Below, piece by piece: positions 46,746 through 55,517 of a stretch of DNA of 64,000 nucleotides (within the stretch, counting starts at the first letter, position 1; each line of letters opens with the position of its first letter). The position numbers were made by a program, and so were the translations under genes. The DNA comes from Flagellimonas eckloniae (GTDB lineage: Bacteria; Bacteroidota; Bacteroidia; Flavobacteriales; Flavobacteriaceae), in contig NZ_LCTZ01000002.1 in the NCBI RefSeq assembly GCF_001413955.1, positions 1,536,501 through 1,600,500 of the forward strand, given 5' to 3'. Under the pieces are notes generated by a model. The model was not told the DNA's origin and did no database searches. It worked only from the letters and a program-made list of their open reading frames with translations.

Positions 46746-46919
46746 ATGAGTAAAAAAAAGGCATTTGCCCTTAGACTCAACGAAGATATGCTCAAGGCCA
46801 TAGAAAAATGGGCTACTGATGAATTTCGCAGTACCAATGGGCAAATAGAGTGGATACTTATGAAAAGTTTAAAGGATGCAAAGCGGGAACCAAAAAAAAA
46901 GAACTTGGACAATGATTAA
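46746..46919 (+). CDS. Small Arc-like ribbon-helix-helix protein (57 aa)
   Basis: Read by hand: ATG at 46746, TAA at 46917-46919, 57 residues. The sequence KAFALRLNEDMLKAIEKWA is the RHH strand and first helix; RSTNGQIEWILMKSLK is the second helix, as in Arc-family DNA-binding proteins. A basic tail (KREPKKKN) follows. It starts two bases after the membrane-protein gene, so it is the third member of the SPFH operon. It may be a repressor of this operon or an antitoxin-like factor; no toxin gene is adjacent. Confidence 0.85.
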   Translation: MSKKKAFALRLNEDMLKAIEKWATDEFRSTNGQIEWILMKSLKDAKREPKKKNLDND

Positions 46920-47192
46920 ATTCCCGCGTTTTTTAGGATACTCTATGTGAAGTAAACTTCCCTGCCCAATACATTGGCACCATCCAGAAATCACTAAATC
47001 CTATTTTATATTGCCGCTGTACCCCTTGCGCTAATGTTCCAAAAGCTCAAAAAAAATGAAGGCTAATATCATTTAAGACAATCCATTCCATTTTTTATTG
47101 TTAATCCAATAAAAGAGAGAGGTTTGGAGAAATTTTGGGATTTTTTTAACTATGCTTCCTATTAAATTTGGGCAGCTAACTCAAACTATCCT
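46920..47192. other. 273-base non-coding gap
   Basis: No gene seen. It contains the putative promoter box of the following DUF5916 gene. Confidence 0.5.
47163..47170 (+). promoter_or_regulatory. Putative -7 box for the DUF5916 gene
   Basis: TAAATTTG matches TAnnTTTG 22 bases before the ATG. A TTG at 47135 is spaced 25 bases, wider than usual. Confidence 0.4.
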
Positions 47193-49391
47193 ATGTCCAA
47201 ATTTCGTTTTGTATTCATTACAATACTCCTACCCTTTCTATTCTTCGCACAAACAGACAACAAAAAATTCACTGTAAAATTTATTGACCAACCCATTAAA
47301 ATAGATGGAGTTCTAGATGAATCCGTTTGGCAGACAGCGGAAAGCGCGCATGATTTTCAACAGTACTTTCCTTCAGACTCTATTTTGGCCAGACAGCAAA
47401 CGGACATGAAATTTTTATATAGCGAAACCACATTGTATGTGGGCATAAAACTTTCAACCGAAGGGGCTGATTATGTGATTCCTTCTTTAGAAAGAGATTA
47501 CAGAGCTGGTGGCAATGACAATATAAGTTTAATGTTCGACACCTTCAACGATGGTACCAATGCATTTTTGTTTGGCTCAAATCCATATGGGGTACGGCGA
47601 GAAGCACTAATATCAGGCGGTGGTTTCCAAATTGAGGACTTTACCACATCGTGGGATGTTAAATGGCGGGGAGAATCAAAAATTTATGATGGCTACTATA
47701 TCACCGAATGGGCAATTCCATTAACATCATTTAAATTTAAGGAAGGAGAGACCAAGTGGAGGTTGAATAGTTATCGATTTGATACACAATCCAATGAAAC
47801 AAGTACATGGATGAAAGTCCCTCAAAACCAAATCATTTTTAACCTTGCCTTTATGGGCGATATGGTTTTTGAAAAACCACTGGGCAAATCTAGAACCCCT
47901 ATAGCGATAATACCCTATGTAAATGCGTTGTCGCTCAAAGATTATGAAAACAGTGAAAGTACAAATGACATTAATTTTGGGGGCGATGCCAAAATTTCAA
48001 TTGGAAACGGGATGAACTTGGATGTAACTTTAAATCCTGATTTTTCCAATGTAGAAGTGGATAATTTTTTCACGAACCTAACCAGATTCGAAGTTTCACT
48101 TCCAGAAAGAAGACAATTTTTTGTTGATAATAATGACCTATTTGGAACATTTGGAAGTAGTAGGGATTCCAATCCTTTTTTCTCCAGAAGAATTGGTATA
48201 GCAGAGGATTTGGATGAAGAAACCATAGAAAATGGGATTATTGGTGGAATCCGTTTAAGTGGTAAACTAAATGAAAATTGGCGTTTGGGCCTGTTGAACA
48301 TACAGACCGAGGAAGATTTGGAAAATGAGATTCCCAGCAATAACAATACTGTTTTTGCATTGCAGAAAAAGCTTTTTTCAAGATCTAACCTTAGCTTCAT
48401 ATTTGTAAACCGCGAAACTTTTAAGGACTATGACTTTTTGGAAGAAACTGAAAGATATAATCGGGTGGTCGGTCTAGATTATAATTTGGCATCTTCAGAC
48501 AATACCTGGGTAGGAAAGTTTTTTTATCATCAATCCTTTGCACATGAAATTGGTGATGATAACAGTACAGGTGGAGTTGACCTCCAATACAATTCCAGAA
48601 AAATGAACCTTGGTTTACGGGGCAATTTTGTGGGCAACGACTATAGAGCAGATTTAGGCTTTGTCCGTAGAAAAGATATAGTGGCAGCCAGACCCTTTGC
48701 CGAGTTCAATTTTTGGCCTGCAAAAGGGAAACTAAATTTCCATGGGTTTCAATTGTACCCAGAGGTGATTTGGATGCCCACGATGGATTACAAAAATACA
48801 GATTATAGATTTTTTTCAAGTTGGGCGGCACAGTGGAAATCACAGGAGCGATTTGAAATAAAAATGTTTAACCGATACACTTTTTTAACCGACTCTTTTG
48901 ACCCCACAGACACGGATGGAGCTCTTGAACTTCCAGCAGACCAAGGGTATTATTACACCAATTTTGAAGTAGAATTTCAAAGTGACCGCAGGAAAGTCTT
49001 TTCATATGGTTTTGAACCTGGTTATGGTGATTTCTATAATGGCTCACGGTTTTCATTTGAAGGGGACATGAGTTTAAGACTGCAGCCCAAAGTGTTCCTA
49101 TCGCTTGGTTTGAATTATGATAGCATTAACCTTCCAGACCCATATCCTAGTGCAGATATATGGTTGGTAAGCCCTAGAATCAATATCACTTTTAATAAGT
49201 CTATTTTCTGGTCAACCTTGGTACAATATAGCAATCAACGAGATAATTTAGGTTTCAATTCGCGGTTGCAATGGCGCTTTGCTCCACTTTCAGATTTGTT
49301 CATTGTTTATAATGATAACTATTTTGTAAATTCCTTTATGCCCAGAAGTAGGTCTATAAACCTAAAATTTACATACTGGTTGAATATTTAG
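47193..49391 (+). CDS. DUF5916 protein with CBM9-like N-terminal domain
   Basis: A 732-residue exported protein. After a signal peptide (1-19) comes a CBM9-like/DOMON beta-sandwich (about 30-230: KIDGVLDESVWQTAESAHDF, LYVGIKLS, ISLMFDTFNDGTNAFLF). A long strand-rich domain follows, with outer-membrane-like alternation (IDLNPDFSNVEVD-type segments, FNRYTFL, LGLNYDS) and a terminal INLKFTYWLNI. The family has no proven activity that I know of, and the second half may be a beta-barrel. It is followed after one base by a HAD phosphatase gene. Confidence 0.85.
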   Translation: MSKFRFVFITILLPFLFFAQTDNKKFTVKFIDQPIKIDGVLDESVWQTAESAHDFQQYFPSDSILARQQTDMKFLYSETTLYVGIKLSTEGADYVIPSLERDYRAGGNDNISLMFDTFNDGTNAFLFGSNPYGVRREALISGGGFQIEDFTTSWDVKWRGESKIYDGYYITEWAIPLTSFKFKEGETKWRLNSYRFDTQSNETSTWMKVPQNQIIFNLAFMGDMVFEKPLGKSRTPIAIIPYVNALSLKDYENSESTNDINFGGDAKISIGNGMNLDVTLNPDFSNVEVDNFFTNLTRFEVSLPERRQFFVDNNDLFGTFGSSRDSNPFFSRRIGIAEDLDEETIENGIIGGIRLSGKLNENWRLGLLNIQTEEDLENEIPSNNNTVFALQKKLFSRSNLSFIFVNRETFKDYDFLEETERYNRVVGLDYNLASSDNTWVGKFFYHQSFAHEIGDDNSTGGVDLQYNSRKMNLGLRGNFVGNDYRADLGFVRRKDIVAARPFAEFNFWPAKGKLNFHGFQLYPEVIWMPTMDYKNTDYRFFSSWAAQWKSQERFEIKMFNRYTFLTDSFDPTDTDGALELPADQGYYYTNFEVEFQSDRRKVFSYGFEPGYGDFYNGSRFSFEGDMSLRLQPKVFLSLGLNYDSINLPDPYPSADIWLVSPRINITFNKSIFWSTLVQYSNQRDNLGFNSRLQWRFAPLSDLFIVYNDNYFVNSFMPRSRSINLKFTYWLNI

Positions 49392-49392
49392 G

Positions 49393-50190
49393 ATGAATTA
49401 TAAAATACTTTGTTCAGATTTGGATGGTACCTTATTATCCACAAAAAATGATGTTTCAGATTTCACTGTTTCAGAAATAAAACGCATAAAAAATCAGCTA
49501 AGAATCATTCTAGTATCCGCAAGAATGCCAAAGTCCATGACCTATTTGCAAAACAGAATGGACATACAAGAAAACCCTATTATCTGTTACAATGGTGCCT
49601 TGGTGATTCAGGGTGGGAAAGAAATAAGTTCTACATTAATTTCCATAACCAGCACAATTAAGTTGAACACTATCTGTAAATCCCATAAAATCAAACTAGG
49701 GCTGTATTATAAAGATGAATGGTGTGTGAGCGAGACATCGGAACGTGTAGAAAAGGAGATTTTCAACACAAAAGCCGACCCTACTTTTGAACCAACTGCA
49801 CAAACTTTGGAAAGATGGAAGGAGGCAAATATTGGTCCACATAAAATAATGCTCATGGGAACAAAGGAAAGTCTGGATAATTTAGCTTTAGAATTACCCG
49901 AGGAGTTTTCAGCAGCAATGAATTTTTATCGCTCCAATGATACGCTTATTGAAGCAGCCCCTAAAACCGTTTCCAAACTTTCTGCCATCAAACTTTTATT
50001 GAAATCAAATGAATCCCTAACTGATGTTATCGCTTTTGGGGACAATTACAACGATTTGGAAATGCTTAAGAACGTAGGTCTTGGAGTTGCAGTTTCAAAT
50101 GCACGTGAGGAAGTAAAAACAATTGCCAATAAAGTGACCCTAACCAACAAAGAAAATGGTGTTGCCCAATTCATCAAAGACCATCTTTGA
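49393..50190 (+). CDS. Cof-type HAD-IIB phosphatase
   Basis: A cytoplasmic haloacid-dehalogenase-type phosphatase of 265 residues. The nucleophile motif is CSDLDGTLL (D9 and D11), motif II Ser/Thr is in LVSARMPKS, and the acidic motif IV is IAFGDNYNDLEMLKNVGLGVAVSNA. The large alpha/beta cap between them is characteristic of the IIB/Cof group, which acts on sugar phosphates and nucleotide derivatives. It begins one base after the DUF5916 stop and is probably cotranscribed. Substrate unknown. Confidence 0.92.
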   Translation: MNYKILCSDLDGTLLSTKNDVSDFTVSEIKRIKNQLRIILVSARMPKSMTYLQNRMDIQENPIICYNGALVIQGGKEISSTLISITSTIKLNTICKSHKIKLGLYYKDEWCVSETSERVEKEIFNTKADPTFEPTAQTLERWKEANIGPHKIMLMGTKESLDNLALELPEEFSAAMNFYRSNDTLIEAAPKTVSKLSAIKLLLKSNESLTDVIAFGDNYNDLEMLKNVGLGVAVSNAREEVKTIANKVTLTNKENGVAQFIKDHL

Positions 50191-50225
50191 TTTTCCTATA
50201 TTTGAAAATACCATAATAAAGCTTT

Positions 50226-51488
50226 ATGAACCAACTACCATTTACTGAAGATACCGTCATCTTTGGACTTCTATGCCTCTGTTTAGGTTTTGTTTTCTAT
50301 ACATCGTCTATAAAAAAAGGTTTTTGGAAAAAATTCTATGGTATAGTGCCTACCGTACTTATGTGCTATTTATTACCAGCAATTTTGGCAAGCACGGGAA
50401 TAGTCAGTGAAGAACAATCGCAGACCTATTATGTAGCAAGTAGATATCTTTTACCTGCGGCCCTTATTTTAATGACCTTGAGCATAGATCTTAAGGCCAT
50501 AGTTAATTTGGGATCCAAAGCCTTGATCATGTTTTTAACGGGAACTGCAGGTATTATTATTGGTGGACCTTTAGCTATTTTGATCGTTTCTATTTTTTCT
50601 CCCGAAACTGTTGGTGGAAATGGGTTTGACGCTGTCTGGCGAGGACTTTCCACAATTGCCGGCAGTTGGATAGGCGGGGGGGCCAACCAAGCGGCAATGT
50701 TAGAAGTCTTTCAATACAACCCAAAAGAATTCTCGAAAATGGTTTTGGTCGATATTGTAATGGCCAATCTTTGGATGGCAATCCTTTTGTTGGGAATAGG
50801 CAAGACCAAAAAAATTGATCGTTGGCTAAAGGCGGATACCTCCTCCATCGAAGAATTGAAGGAAAAAGTGTCAGCCCATACAGCTAAAATTGCTAGGGTA
50901 ACTTCTCTGCATGATTTCATGATGATGCTTCTTTATGCTTTTGCTGGAGTAGGTATTGCACATTTTTTAGGGCACCACTTTGCTGAATTTTTGGAAAACA
51001 GTTTTGAAGTTATCAGAAATAAAGAAAAAATACTTTCGTCCTTGGGTTCTAAATTCCTTTGGATGGTGGTGTTTGCCACAGCTATCGGTATTGGGCTATC
51101 TTTTACCAAGGCCAAAAATTATGAAGGGGCTGGCGCCAGTAAAATTGGCGGCATGTTCATATATATTTTGGTGGCAACCATTGGAATGAAAATGGATTTA
51201 GGTCGTGTTTTGGAAAATCCCGGTCTGATTGTGGTTGGACTTATATGGATAACAATACATGCCGGACTTTTGATTTTGGTCGCCAAATTGATTAAAGCAC
51301 CTTACTTTTTTCTTGCCGTGGGAAGTCAGGCAAATGTGGGAGGAGCAGCTTCGGCACCCGTGGTTGCAGCGGAATTCCATCCCTCATTAACATCGGTTGG
51401 TATCCTTTTGGCAGTGTTTGGCTATGTGGTGGGTACGGGTGGAGCGTATTTATGTGCCCTGCTTATGGAAGTGGCTTCAAAAGTTTAA
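50226..51488 (+). CDS. DUF819 family transporter-like membrane protein
   Basis: A 420-residue polytopic inner-membrane protein with about 11 hydrophobic segments in an inverted-repeat layout. Two glycine-rich half-repeat signatures, GSWIGGGANQAAML and VGSQANVGGAASAPVVAAEF, resemble the substrate-binding hairpins of secondary transporters (YjcL-like DUF819). The substrate is unknown. It lies 35 bases after the HAD gene on the same strand. Confidence 0.88.
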   Translation: MNQLPFTEDTVIFGLLCLCLGFVFYTSSIKKGFWKKFYGIVPTVLMCYLLPAILASTGIVSEEQSQTYYVASRYLLPAALILMTLSIDLKAIVNLGSKALIMFLTGTAGIIIGGPLAILIVSIFSPETVGGNGFDAVWRGLSTIAGSWIGGGANQAAMLEVFQYNPKEFSKMVLVDIVMANLWMAILLLGIGKTKKIDRWLKADTSSIEELKEKVSAHTAKIARVTSLHDFMMMLLYAFAGVGIAHFLGHHFAEFLENSFEVIRNKEKILSSLGSKFLWMVVFATAIGIGLSFTKAKNYEGAGASKIGGMFIYILVATIGMKMDLGRVLENPGLIVVGLIWITIHAGLLILVAKLIKAPYFFLAVGSQANVGGAASAPVVAAEFHPSLTSVGILLAVFGYVVGTGGAYLCALLMEVASKV

Positions 51489-51533
51489 TTATTAAATAAG
51501 TTTATGCATATTTGCCCTGCTTAAATTTCTCCA

Positions 51534-52238
51534 ATGAAAAAAATTCTGTTTATAGTCGTGGTTGGGTTCGCCATTTTGTCCTGTGAAAAAAAGACAGAAA
51601 ATACCATGACCGTTTCTGGAAATATAAAGGGTTTAAAAAAGGGGACTTTATATCTACAACACTTTCCTGATTCAACTTTAATTGTTTTGGATTCCTTGAA
51701 CATTAAGGGTGATGGAGCGTTCACCTTTTCACATGAACTTGAAAGTCCTGAAGTATTCTACCTATATCTAAAAAAAGAGGATAATAATGATATTAATGAT
51801 CGTATCACATTTTTTGGAGAACCAGGTGAAATCTTCATCAATACGGCATGGAATACTTTTGACACCGACTCCGAAATTTCTGGTTCAAAATCTCATGAGA
51901 AAATGATTGAGTTCACTGAGATGATGTCCAATTTCAATATTAAAACACTTTCATTGATTCAACAAGGTGCTTTGCCCGAGTTTCAAGAAGATTCCATTGC
52001 TATGGATTCCTTACAAAAACTTAGTGATCAAAATGTAGTGAACAGATATCGGTATACCTTAAACTTTGGATTGATAAATAGCGATTCTTATGTAACTCCA
52101 TATCTTATGATTACAGAGGCAAAAGAAGCAAATCCAAAATATCTGGATTCGGTTTACAATTCGCTTACGCCAGAAGTAGCGTCCTCAAAATATGGAATGA
52201 TATTTAAGGAGTTTTTGGATAAGCAGAAAACTGACTAA
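51534..52238 (+). CDS. Lipoprotein with DUF4369 domain
   Basis: A 234-residue lipoprotein: the signal ends AILSC (Cys17). The first domain (about 25-125) fits DUF4369, shown by TVSGNIKGLKKGTLYLQHFPDS, a central DSLNIKGDGAFTFSHEL and FFGEPGEIFINT. The rest is helical (EKMIEFTEMMSNFNIKTLSLIQQG) without the thioredoxin domain that often follows. It is thus a short variant of the DUF4369-TlpA/AhpC type. Its stop overlaps the convergent small gene by four bases. Function unknown. Confidence 0.85.
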   Translation: MKKILFIVVVGFAILSCEKKTENTMTVSGNIKGLKKGTLYLQHFPDSTLIVLDSLNIKGDGAFTFSHELESPEVFYLYLKKEDNNDINDRITFFGEPGEIFINTAWNTFDTDSEISGSKSHEKMIEFTEMMSNFNIKTLSLIQQGALPEFQEDSIAMDSLQKLSDQNVVNRYRYTLNFGLINSDSYVTPYLMITEAKEANPKYLDSVYNSLTPEVASSKYGMIFKEFLDKQKTD

Positions 52239-52507
52239 TCGCCAAGTTTGTTCAACTCTTCAACAAGTCCGGTAGCTTTTTTTTCCAGTTCTACCCGAAT
52301 CTTTTTAAAATGTGCTTTGCTATCCGTAACTTCTTTTTCATGAATCATGGACATAAGCTCGTCAAAAACCGCAATGGCTTTATCAATAATGACAGAACCT
52401 TCTTCGGAATCCTTGTTATTGGAGCCTGCCTCCCATAGGTAAACGGCTTCTATGATATCTCCTAAAACAAAATTGACATCTTTCTTTAAATCGCGAATAC
52501 TTGCCAT
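52235..52507 (-). CDS. Small helical protein of unknown function (90 aa)
   Basis: Entirely helical and charged, with no signal peptide: RDLKKDVNFVLGDIIEAVYLW, DKAIAVFDELMSMIHEKE, KKIRVELEKKATGLVEELNKL. The pattern suggests a three- or four-helix bundle or a coiled coil. The gene is first after manA on the same strand with a 24-base gap. No family is recognised; the length, start and codon use are credible for a real gene. Confidence 0.7.
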   Translation of the reverse strand: MASIRDLKKDVNFVLGDIIEAVYLWEAGSNNKDSEEGSVIIDKAIAVFDELMSMIHEKEVTDSKAHFKKIRVELEKKATGLVEELNKLGD

Positions 52508-52531
52508 ACAGTTATTTTTTCAAATGTACTA

Positions 52532-53503
52532 TTAAATGGTAACTTCTAAAAGTTTGGCACCCTCAGTAATTATGTTGATCAAAGTGCTTGATGCTGCCAA
52601 TAAAACCGTTTCTCCTTTTTTGATTGATGTACTGCCCCAATCATTTGATATTTCTGCAGCTCCATTCACACACATATAAATTGTGAATGAATCTCTATTT
52701 GTAACGTTTTGCTCTAAATCACCAGTTAAATCCATAAAATTGGTCTTAAAGTAAGGACAATCCACCATCGTATTTGCCGTATCCTTTGTTGTTGGGTAAT
52801 TTACCTTAAAGTCGTCTTTTTGTTCGTAATCTATGGCATCAAGAGCTAAATCCGTATGCAATTCCCTAAGATTGCCATGAGCATCCTTTCTATTGAAATC
52901 AAAAATTCGATAGGTAAGATCTGAAGTTTGCTGTATTTCCGCCAGCACTACTCCGGCACCAATGGCATGGATTTTTCCAGTATTGATAAAAAAAGTATCG
53001 CCCTCGGTTACAGGTACATAATTCAACAAGTCGAGTAGAGTGTCATTTTCCAGACTTTCTGTATACTCTTCTTTGGTTACATCCTTATTGAAACCAATAA
53101 TAAGATTGGCACCAGGATCAGTGTCCATAATATACCACATTTCAGTTTTTCCAAAGGAATTATGGCGTGATTTGGCAAGTTCATCATTGGGATGCAATTG
53201 AATGGATAAATCTTTTTTGGCATCTATGAACTTGATTAGAATGGGAAACTCTTCCCCAAACCTTTCTACAACACTAACCCCAAGAAGAGCTTTGGCATTA
53301 TCATTTAGCAATTGCTGGAGTGATGTACCGGCCAAACTACCATTCGAGACTATGGAAACGTTGTCTTTTACAGCAGACAGTTCCCAACTTTCGGCCGCAG
53401 TATCAGTTGTACTGGGCTTGCCAAATAAATCTTTCAGTTTGGTTCCGCCCCAAAGTCTATAATGCATAATGGGATCAAACTTCAAAGGGTATAGTTCATT
53501 CAT
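52532..53503 (-). CDS. manA: Mannose-6-phosphate isomerase, type I
   Basis: A 323-residue cupin enzyme that interconverts fructose-6-phosphate and mannose-6-phosphate, feeding GDP-mannose and glycan synthesis. The zinc-binding segment is SIQLHPNDELAKSRHNSFGKTEMWY, with Q, H and E ligands. The HAIGAGVVLAEIQQTSDLTYRIFDF block is the typical active-site sheet. The start YPLKFDPIMHYRLWGGTKLKDLF is that of the bacterial type I family. It is followed by the small helical gene and preceded by the PTPS and idi genes. Confidence 0.94.
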   Translation of the reverse strand: MNELYPLKFDPIMHYRLWGGTKLKDLFGKPSTTDTAAESWELSAVKDNVSIVSNGSLAGTSLQQLLNDNAKALLGVSVVERFGEEFPILIKFIDAKKDLSIQLHPNDELAKSRHNSFGKTEMWYIMDTDPGANLIIGFNKDVTKEEYTESLENDTLLDLLNYVPVTEGDTFFINTGKIHAIGAGVVLAEIQQTSDLTYRIFDFNRKDAHGNLRELHTDLALDAIDYEQKDDFKVNYPTTKDTANTMVDCPYFKTNFMDLTGDLEQNVTNRDSFTIYMCVNGAAEISNDWGSTSIKKGETVLLAASSTLINIITEGAKLLEVTI

Positions 53504-53549
53504 TACTTATATCAAATTAAATAGAAAACTTAAATTATTGATTGAGAAT

Positions 53550-53957
53550 TTATCCAGAATAGGTTACAAAATTACGTGGAGTTTCATAAAGAAGCACTTC
53601 CAGTTCATTTGTTTTTTTTATATGGGGTCTAAGTTTGTTCCAAATGACCACAGCAATATTTTCAGCAGTTGGATTAAGATTCTTGAAATCAGGAACATCC
53701 TCATTAAGATTTTTATGGTCCAAAGCTTCTTCAACATGTTCTTTTATCAAATCCTTTAGCACTTTCATATCCATTACATAACCAGTTTCTTGGTCTATTT
53801 CACCCTTTACACTAACAATCAAATCGTAATTATGTCCATGATAATTGGGATTGTTGCATTTTCCAAAGACTTCGTCATTTTTCTCAAAGCTCCAATCTGA
53901 CCTATAAAGCCTATGGGCAGCATTAAAATTTGCCTTTCTACTAACCTTCACTTTCAT
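53550..53957 (-). CDS. 6-pyruvoyl-tetrahydropterin synthase family protein
   Basis: A 135-residue zinc enzyme of the PTPS/QueD family. The zinc His residues are H15 (NFNAAHRLY), H40 and H42 in C34-x5-HGH. The spacing C-x5-HGH is that of eukaryotic-type PTPS (PTPS-II), while QueD usually has C-x3-HGH. By that rule it should make 6-pyruvoyl-tetrahydropterin rather than the queuosine precursor, but the QueD reaction cannot be excluded. The ATG overlaps the idi stop by four bases, so the two genes are cotranscribed. Confidence 0.88.
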   Translation of the reverse strand: MKVKVSRKANFNAAHRLYRSDWSFEKNDEVFGKCNNPNYHGHNYDLIVSVKGEIDQETGYVMDMKVLKDLIKEHVEEALDHKNLNEDVPDFKNLNPTAENIAVVIWNKLRPHIKKTNELEVLLYETPRNFVTYSG

Positions 53958-54487
53958 AGCTTATCAGTATTATCCATAATATGGTTGTAAAAGCGTTCAA
54001 AAATAATCTTGAACCAAGCTGTGTAATTATCAGGGTTCTCGGCTATATCTTTTTTGATTTCTGAAGGATGCATCCATTTCCAATCCGCTACTTCGTCTGG
54101 ATTAATTTTGGGGAGTAGATTATACTTCCCCATCATAACATGATCTAGTTCATGTTCCGTTAATCCATTGTCAAAAGGGGCTTTGTATATAAATGAAAAC
54201 AATTCTTTTAGTTCAGTTTCAAAACCCATTTCTTCTGATAAACGACGTTTTCCAGCTTCTATATTACTTTCGCCGTCCCTTTGGTGGCTGCAGCATGTAT
54301 TTGTCCAAAGTAGTGGTGAATGATATTTGTCTTTTGCGCGTTGTTGCAGCATGGTCTGCCCACTATCGTTCATAATAAAAACCGAAAAAGCTCTGTGAAG
54401 AACAGCTTTCTCATGGGCTTCCATTTTAGGCATTAATCCAATAGGCTCATCAGCCTCGTTGACCAATATCACATTTTCCTCTTTCAT
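53954..54487 (-). CDS. idi: Isopentenyl-diphosphate delta-isomerase, type 1
   Basis: A Nudix-fold enzyme that converts IPP to DMAPP, the starter of carotenoid and menaquinone side-chain synthesis. The 177 residues show the metal- and catalysis-related LLWTNTCCSHQRDGESNIEAGKRRLSEEMGF (the Nudix-like box with the catalytic Cys), and EHELDHVMMG. Length is as expected. The stop overlaps the PTPS start. It is 46 kb from the crt cluster but supplies the same pathway. Confidence 0.95.
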   Translation of the reverse strand: MKEENVILVNEADEPIGLMPKMEAHEKAVLHRAFSVFIMNDSGQTMLQQRAKDKYHSPLLWTNTCCSHQRDGESNIEAGKRRLSEEMGFETELKELFSFIYKAPFDNGLTEHELDHVMMGKYNLLPKINPDEVADWKWMHPSEIKKDIAENPDNYTAWFKIIFERFYNHIMDNTDKL

Positions 54488-54555
54488 AGGGTAAAAATAT
54501 GACGTTTGTCAGGAAATAAATAAATAGAAGGTCTAAAATGTTATTAAAAATGCAC

Positions 54556-55503
54556 TTAAAAGAAACGGGGAGATTTTAAATTACCAAGGTTTTTGATAAA
54601 GTCATAGCGAAATATCACTTCAAAAGACCCATCGTTGAAGGTTGTGGCTCCTAAGTCCGTAATCTCACGGTCATAAGCGATTCCAATGAATACTTCATCT
54701 GAAATTCTAAAACCTATGAGACCACTAAATGCTGCATCCCATCTATAGGCAATACCACCCACAAACTTTTCATTAAGCATAAAATTTGCTGATATATCTG
54801 CCTGCAAAGGTGCTCCTTGAACCATTTTGGCCAAAAGTGTTGGCTTAAATTTTAAGAATGGGTTTAAATCCCATACATATCCGGTGATGGCATACCAATT
54901 AATCTGTTCCGTTGCAGTCGAAATTGAAGATTCATCGAAATGGGTAGTTTCCAATAAACGCGGCACCGAAAGTCCAGCATAAAAACGTTCTGTATGATAG
55001 TATACTCCTGCTCCAATATTTGGTGAAAACTGATTTTGGATATCTCCTTGGGCTTGAAGCTGAGGATCAATCTCAAATTCATCCAACTCTGAAAATCGGA
55101 TATCCAGCATGTGTGCACTGGCTTTTAGTCCAAAACTTAATTTGGCATCCAATGAAGTTTGAATTGTGTATGAAATATCTACATCAAAATAGGTTTCAGA
55201 AGTTGGTCCAATTTTATCATTGACTATGGATACACCCAAGCCAACCCCTCTATATCCCAATGGAGTATGAAGATTAAGGGTTTGTGTCTCTGGTGCGCCA
55301 TCCAGTCCCAACCATTGGTTGCGGTACAAAGCTGCAATACTTAAATGACCTCTAGAACCCGCATATGCCGGATTAACACTGACTGTATTATACATGTACT
55401 GGGTGTACTGGGCATCCTGCTGTGCATAAATTGATGCACTAAAAGCAAAAACCATTGCAAAAACCAGGGTTTTAATTTTTTTGTTTATTCGCATTTTATC
55501 CAC
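54556..55503 (-). CDS. PorP/SprF-family outer-membrane protein (T9SS partner)
   Basis: A 315-residue exported protein with a signal peptide (about 1-27) and the family start AQQDAQYTQYMYNTVSVNPAYAGSRG, diagnostic of PorP/SprF. The rest consists of beta-barrel-like strands (LSIAALYRNQWLGLDG, YFDVDISYTIQTS, GIAYRWDAAFSGLIGF). In the gliding system SprF is needed to export or anchor the SprB adhesin, and paralogues serve other type B C-terminal-domain cargo. It is the third gene after the giant repeat protein and the type B cargo protein, with a 14-base gap, so it probably serves one or both. Confidence 0.94.
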   Translation of the reverse strand: MDKMRINKKIKTLVFAMVFAFSASIYAQQDAQYTQYMYNTVSVNPAYAGSRGHLSIAALYRNQWLGLDGAPETQTLNLHTPLGYRGVGLGVSIVNDKIGPTSETYFDVDISYTIQTSLDAKLSFGLKASAHMLDIRFSELDEFEIDPQLQAQGDIQNQFSPNIGAGVYYHTERFYAGLSVPRLLETTHFDESSISTATEQINWYAITGYVWDLNPFLKFKPTLLAKMVQGAPLQADISANFMLNEKFVGGIAYRWDAAFSGLIGFRISDEVFIGIAYDREITDLGATTFNDGSFEVIFRYDFIKNLGNLKSPRFF

Positions 55504-55517
55504 AGTACCAATTTATT

